Assembly: GCA_017963165.1 (NCBI GenBank)
Contig: JAGCTZ010000092.1
Coordinates: 1-7,291, forward strand
Direction: 5' to 3'
DNA from: Treponema sp.
GTDB lineage: Bacteria; Spirochaetota; Spirochaetia; Treponematales; Treponemataceae
Length of the DNA stretch: 7,291 bases
Part shown: piece by piece, positions 6,956 through 7,291 of the stretch
Numbering within the stretch: the first letter of the stretch is position 1
How the letters are laid out: each line of letters opens with the position of its first letter
The notes under the pieces: model-generated
Told to the model about the DNA's origin: nothing
Database searches by the model: none
What the model saw: the letters and a program-made list of their open reading frames with translations, nothing else
Program-made: the position numbers and the translations under genes

Positions 6956-7072
6956 TCCCGACATGCGCTAAATCGGAAATCCGTTAAAAAAAATTGCGCC
7001 AGCAATTTTTTAGGATTCTCCGACCAAGCGCTCCGAGTGAGCGGAAGCGAACGAGGCCGTAGGATGTCGGGG
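6956..7072. repeat. GC-rich palindromic block with inverted-repeat ends; unidentified element
   Basis: The ends TCCCGACAT (6956-6964) and ATGTCGGGG (7064-7072) are complementary over 9 positions, counting one wobble. Inside lies a long nested hairpin. TCGGAAATCC (6973-6982) pairs with GGATT-c-TCCGA (7013-7023, one bulged base). AAAAAATTGC (6988-6997) pairs perfectly with GCAATTTTTT (7002-7011) around GCCA. GCGC at 6965-6968 and 7028-7031 can also pair. A third part has CGCTC (7029-7033) with GAGCG (7039-7043), which competes with the GCGC pairing. The block is more GC-rich than its flanks, lies in intergenic DNA, and ends about 25 bp from the insertion sequence. It may be a dispersed palindromic repeat, a MITE-like element, or a structured RNA. 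Only one copy is visible here, so the repeat label is inference. Confidence 0.5.
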
Positions 7073-7099
7073 GAAAATGCCCGTGGTTAAATAAAAAGG

Positions 7100-7148
7100 G
7101 GCTGTCCTGGAAGTTATTAAAAAGACTTCAAAAAGGGCAGCCTTTTTT
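7100..7148. terminator. Bidirectional terminator-like hairpin at the insertion sequence end
   Basis: GGCTG (7100-7104) pairs with CAGCC (7138-7142), and within it GAAGT (7110-7114) pairs with ACTTC (7125-7129). CAGCC is followed by six T residues on the plus strand (7143-7148). On the minus strand the hairpin is followed by CCTTTTT. It could end the transposase transcript and also block entry of outside transcription into the element. It overlaps the presumed terminal repeat. Confidence 0.6.
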
Positions 7149-7193
7149 ATGTTTAAATGAATTTTGTAGATTTTCGTTTATTGTTTTTTTTTC

Positions 7194-7291
7194 TTAGGTG
7201 TTCATTAATCGAATCAGCTGCTTGAAATCATATCCCAGCATCAGTAATCCCCATTCAGTTCCAACTTTTTCTTTTCCCCGAAGATGAAATC
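7194..7291 (-). CDS. IS1182-type transposase, C-terminal 31 residues (gene continues beyond the window)
   Basis: The frame enters from the right edge (first full codon at 7289) and ends with TAA at 7194. The visible 31 residues begin FHLRGKEKVGTEW and continue GLLMLGYDFKQLIRLMNT. The pattern RG-EKV-EWGLL-L-Y--K-L is the conserved C-terminal end of DDE transposases of the IS1182 group, following the last catalytic Glu region. The catalytic residues are outside the window, so whether the gene is intact cannot be judged. A terminator-like hairpin follows 46 bases after the stop. Confidence 0.75.
   Translation of the reverse strand, partial: FHLRGKEKVGTEWGLLMLGYDFKQLIRLMNT

Larger units (their letters stand above)
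7098..7291 (-). mobile_element. Insertion sequence, probable IS1182 family, 3' end only
   Basis: The transposase fragment at 7194-7291 shows the element runs out of the window to the right. The most likely outer end is near 7098, where GGGGCTGTCC begins. Ends of this kind are common in insertion sequences with this transposase type. The other end, the second inverted repeat and any target duplication are not in the window, so the boundary is provisional. Confidence 0.55.

Noticed and set aside
6895..6987. 30-codon ATG frame on the plus strand upstream of and into the folded block
   Set aside because: It has no ribosome binding site, runs over a terminator-like stem and stops inside the palindrome; it is most likely chance.
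6986..7012. Perfect AAAAAATTGC/GCAATTTTTT hairpin as a stand-alone terminator
   Set aside because: It looks like an intrinsic terminator but forms the tip of a longer paired stem (6973-7023), and no gene ends just before it on either strand. It is treated as part of the larger element.
6930..7075. Possible tRNA gene, suggested by GGGACTTCAAATCCC on the minus strand
   Set aside because: The T-arm-like piece does not form a proper 5-bp stem around a TTCRAAT loop, and no matching acceptor, D-arm or anticodon arm can be placed.
6956..7090. Integron attC recombination site
   Set aside because: The palindromic shape suggested it, but no GTTRRRY/RYYYAAC core pair is present at the ends.

Overview
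The window is an AT-rich bacterial chromosome segment. It starts inside the transfer-messenger RNA gene ssrA (plus strand), runs through five intact genes that all lie on the minus strand, and ends inside an insertion sequence. The tmRNA tag frame (visible part EEAEEVSSAEALAA-stop), an unencoded CCA end, the GH51 enzyme and the general gene style fit a gut or rumen anaerobe. A Treponema-like spirochaete is my best guess. This is inference from style and was not tested by any search.

Layout. Positions 1-269 hold the 3' part of ssrA, followed by its own intrinsic terminator (276-306). Converging on it from the right is hslO (342-1307, redox chaperone Hsp33). Upstream of hslO is a membrane-anchored calcineurin-like metallophosphoesterase (1353-2522) with a strong ribosome binding site and a candidate promoter of its own. 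Next is a three-gene set read right to left: a membrane acyltransferase-3 protein (5552-6829), a MATE-family exporter (4183-5565) and a cytosolic GH51 alpha-L-arabinofuranosidase (2580-4172). The acyltransferase and MATE genes overlap by 14 bp. The MATE stop codon overlaps the ribosome binding site of the arabinofuranosidase gene. These three are therefore very likely one operon with translational coupling, driven from a TATAAT-type promoter at about 6861-6866.

Positions 6881-7193 contain no convincing gene. They hold the operon promoter, a possible minus-strand terminator, a GC-rich block of about 117 bp that can fold into nested hairpins with inverted-repeat ends (6956-7072), and a bidirectional terminator-like hairpin. 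That hairpin coincides with the probable end of an IS1182-type insertion sequence. The C-terminal 31 residues of its transposase are encoded at 7194-7291 on the minus strand.

Functionally, the operon joins removal of arabinose from imported oligosaccharides in the cytosol with two membrane proteins of unknown substrate. hslO and ssrA are both stress and protein quality control genes, but they are convergent and not co-transcribed. Two start sites should be moved inward from the longest open frames: the GH51 gene to 4172 and the acyltransferase gene to 6829. I see no clear new defence or mobile system. The most unexplained object is the folded block at 6956-7072.
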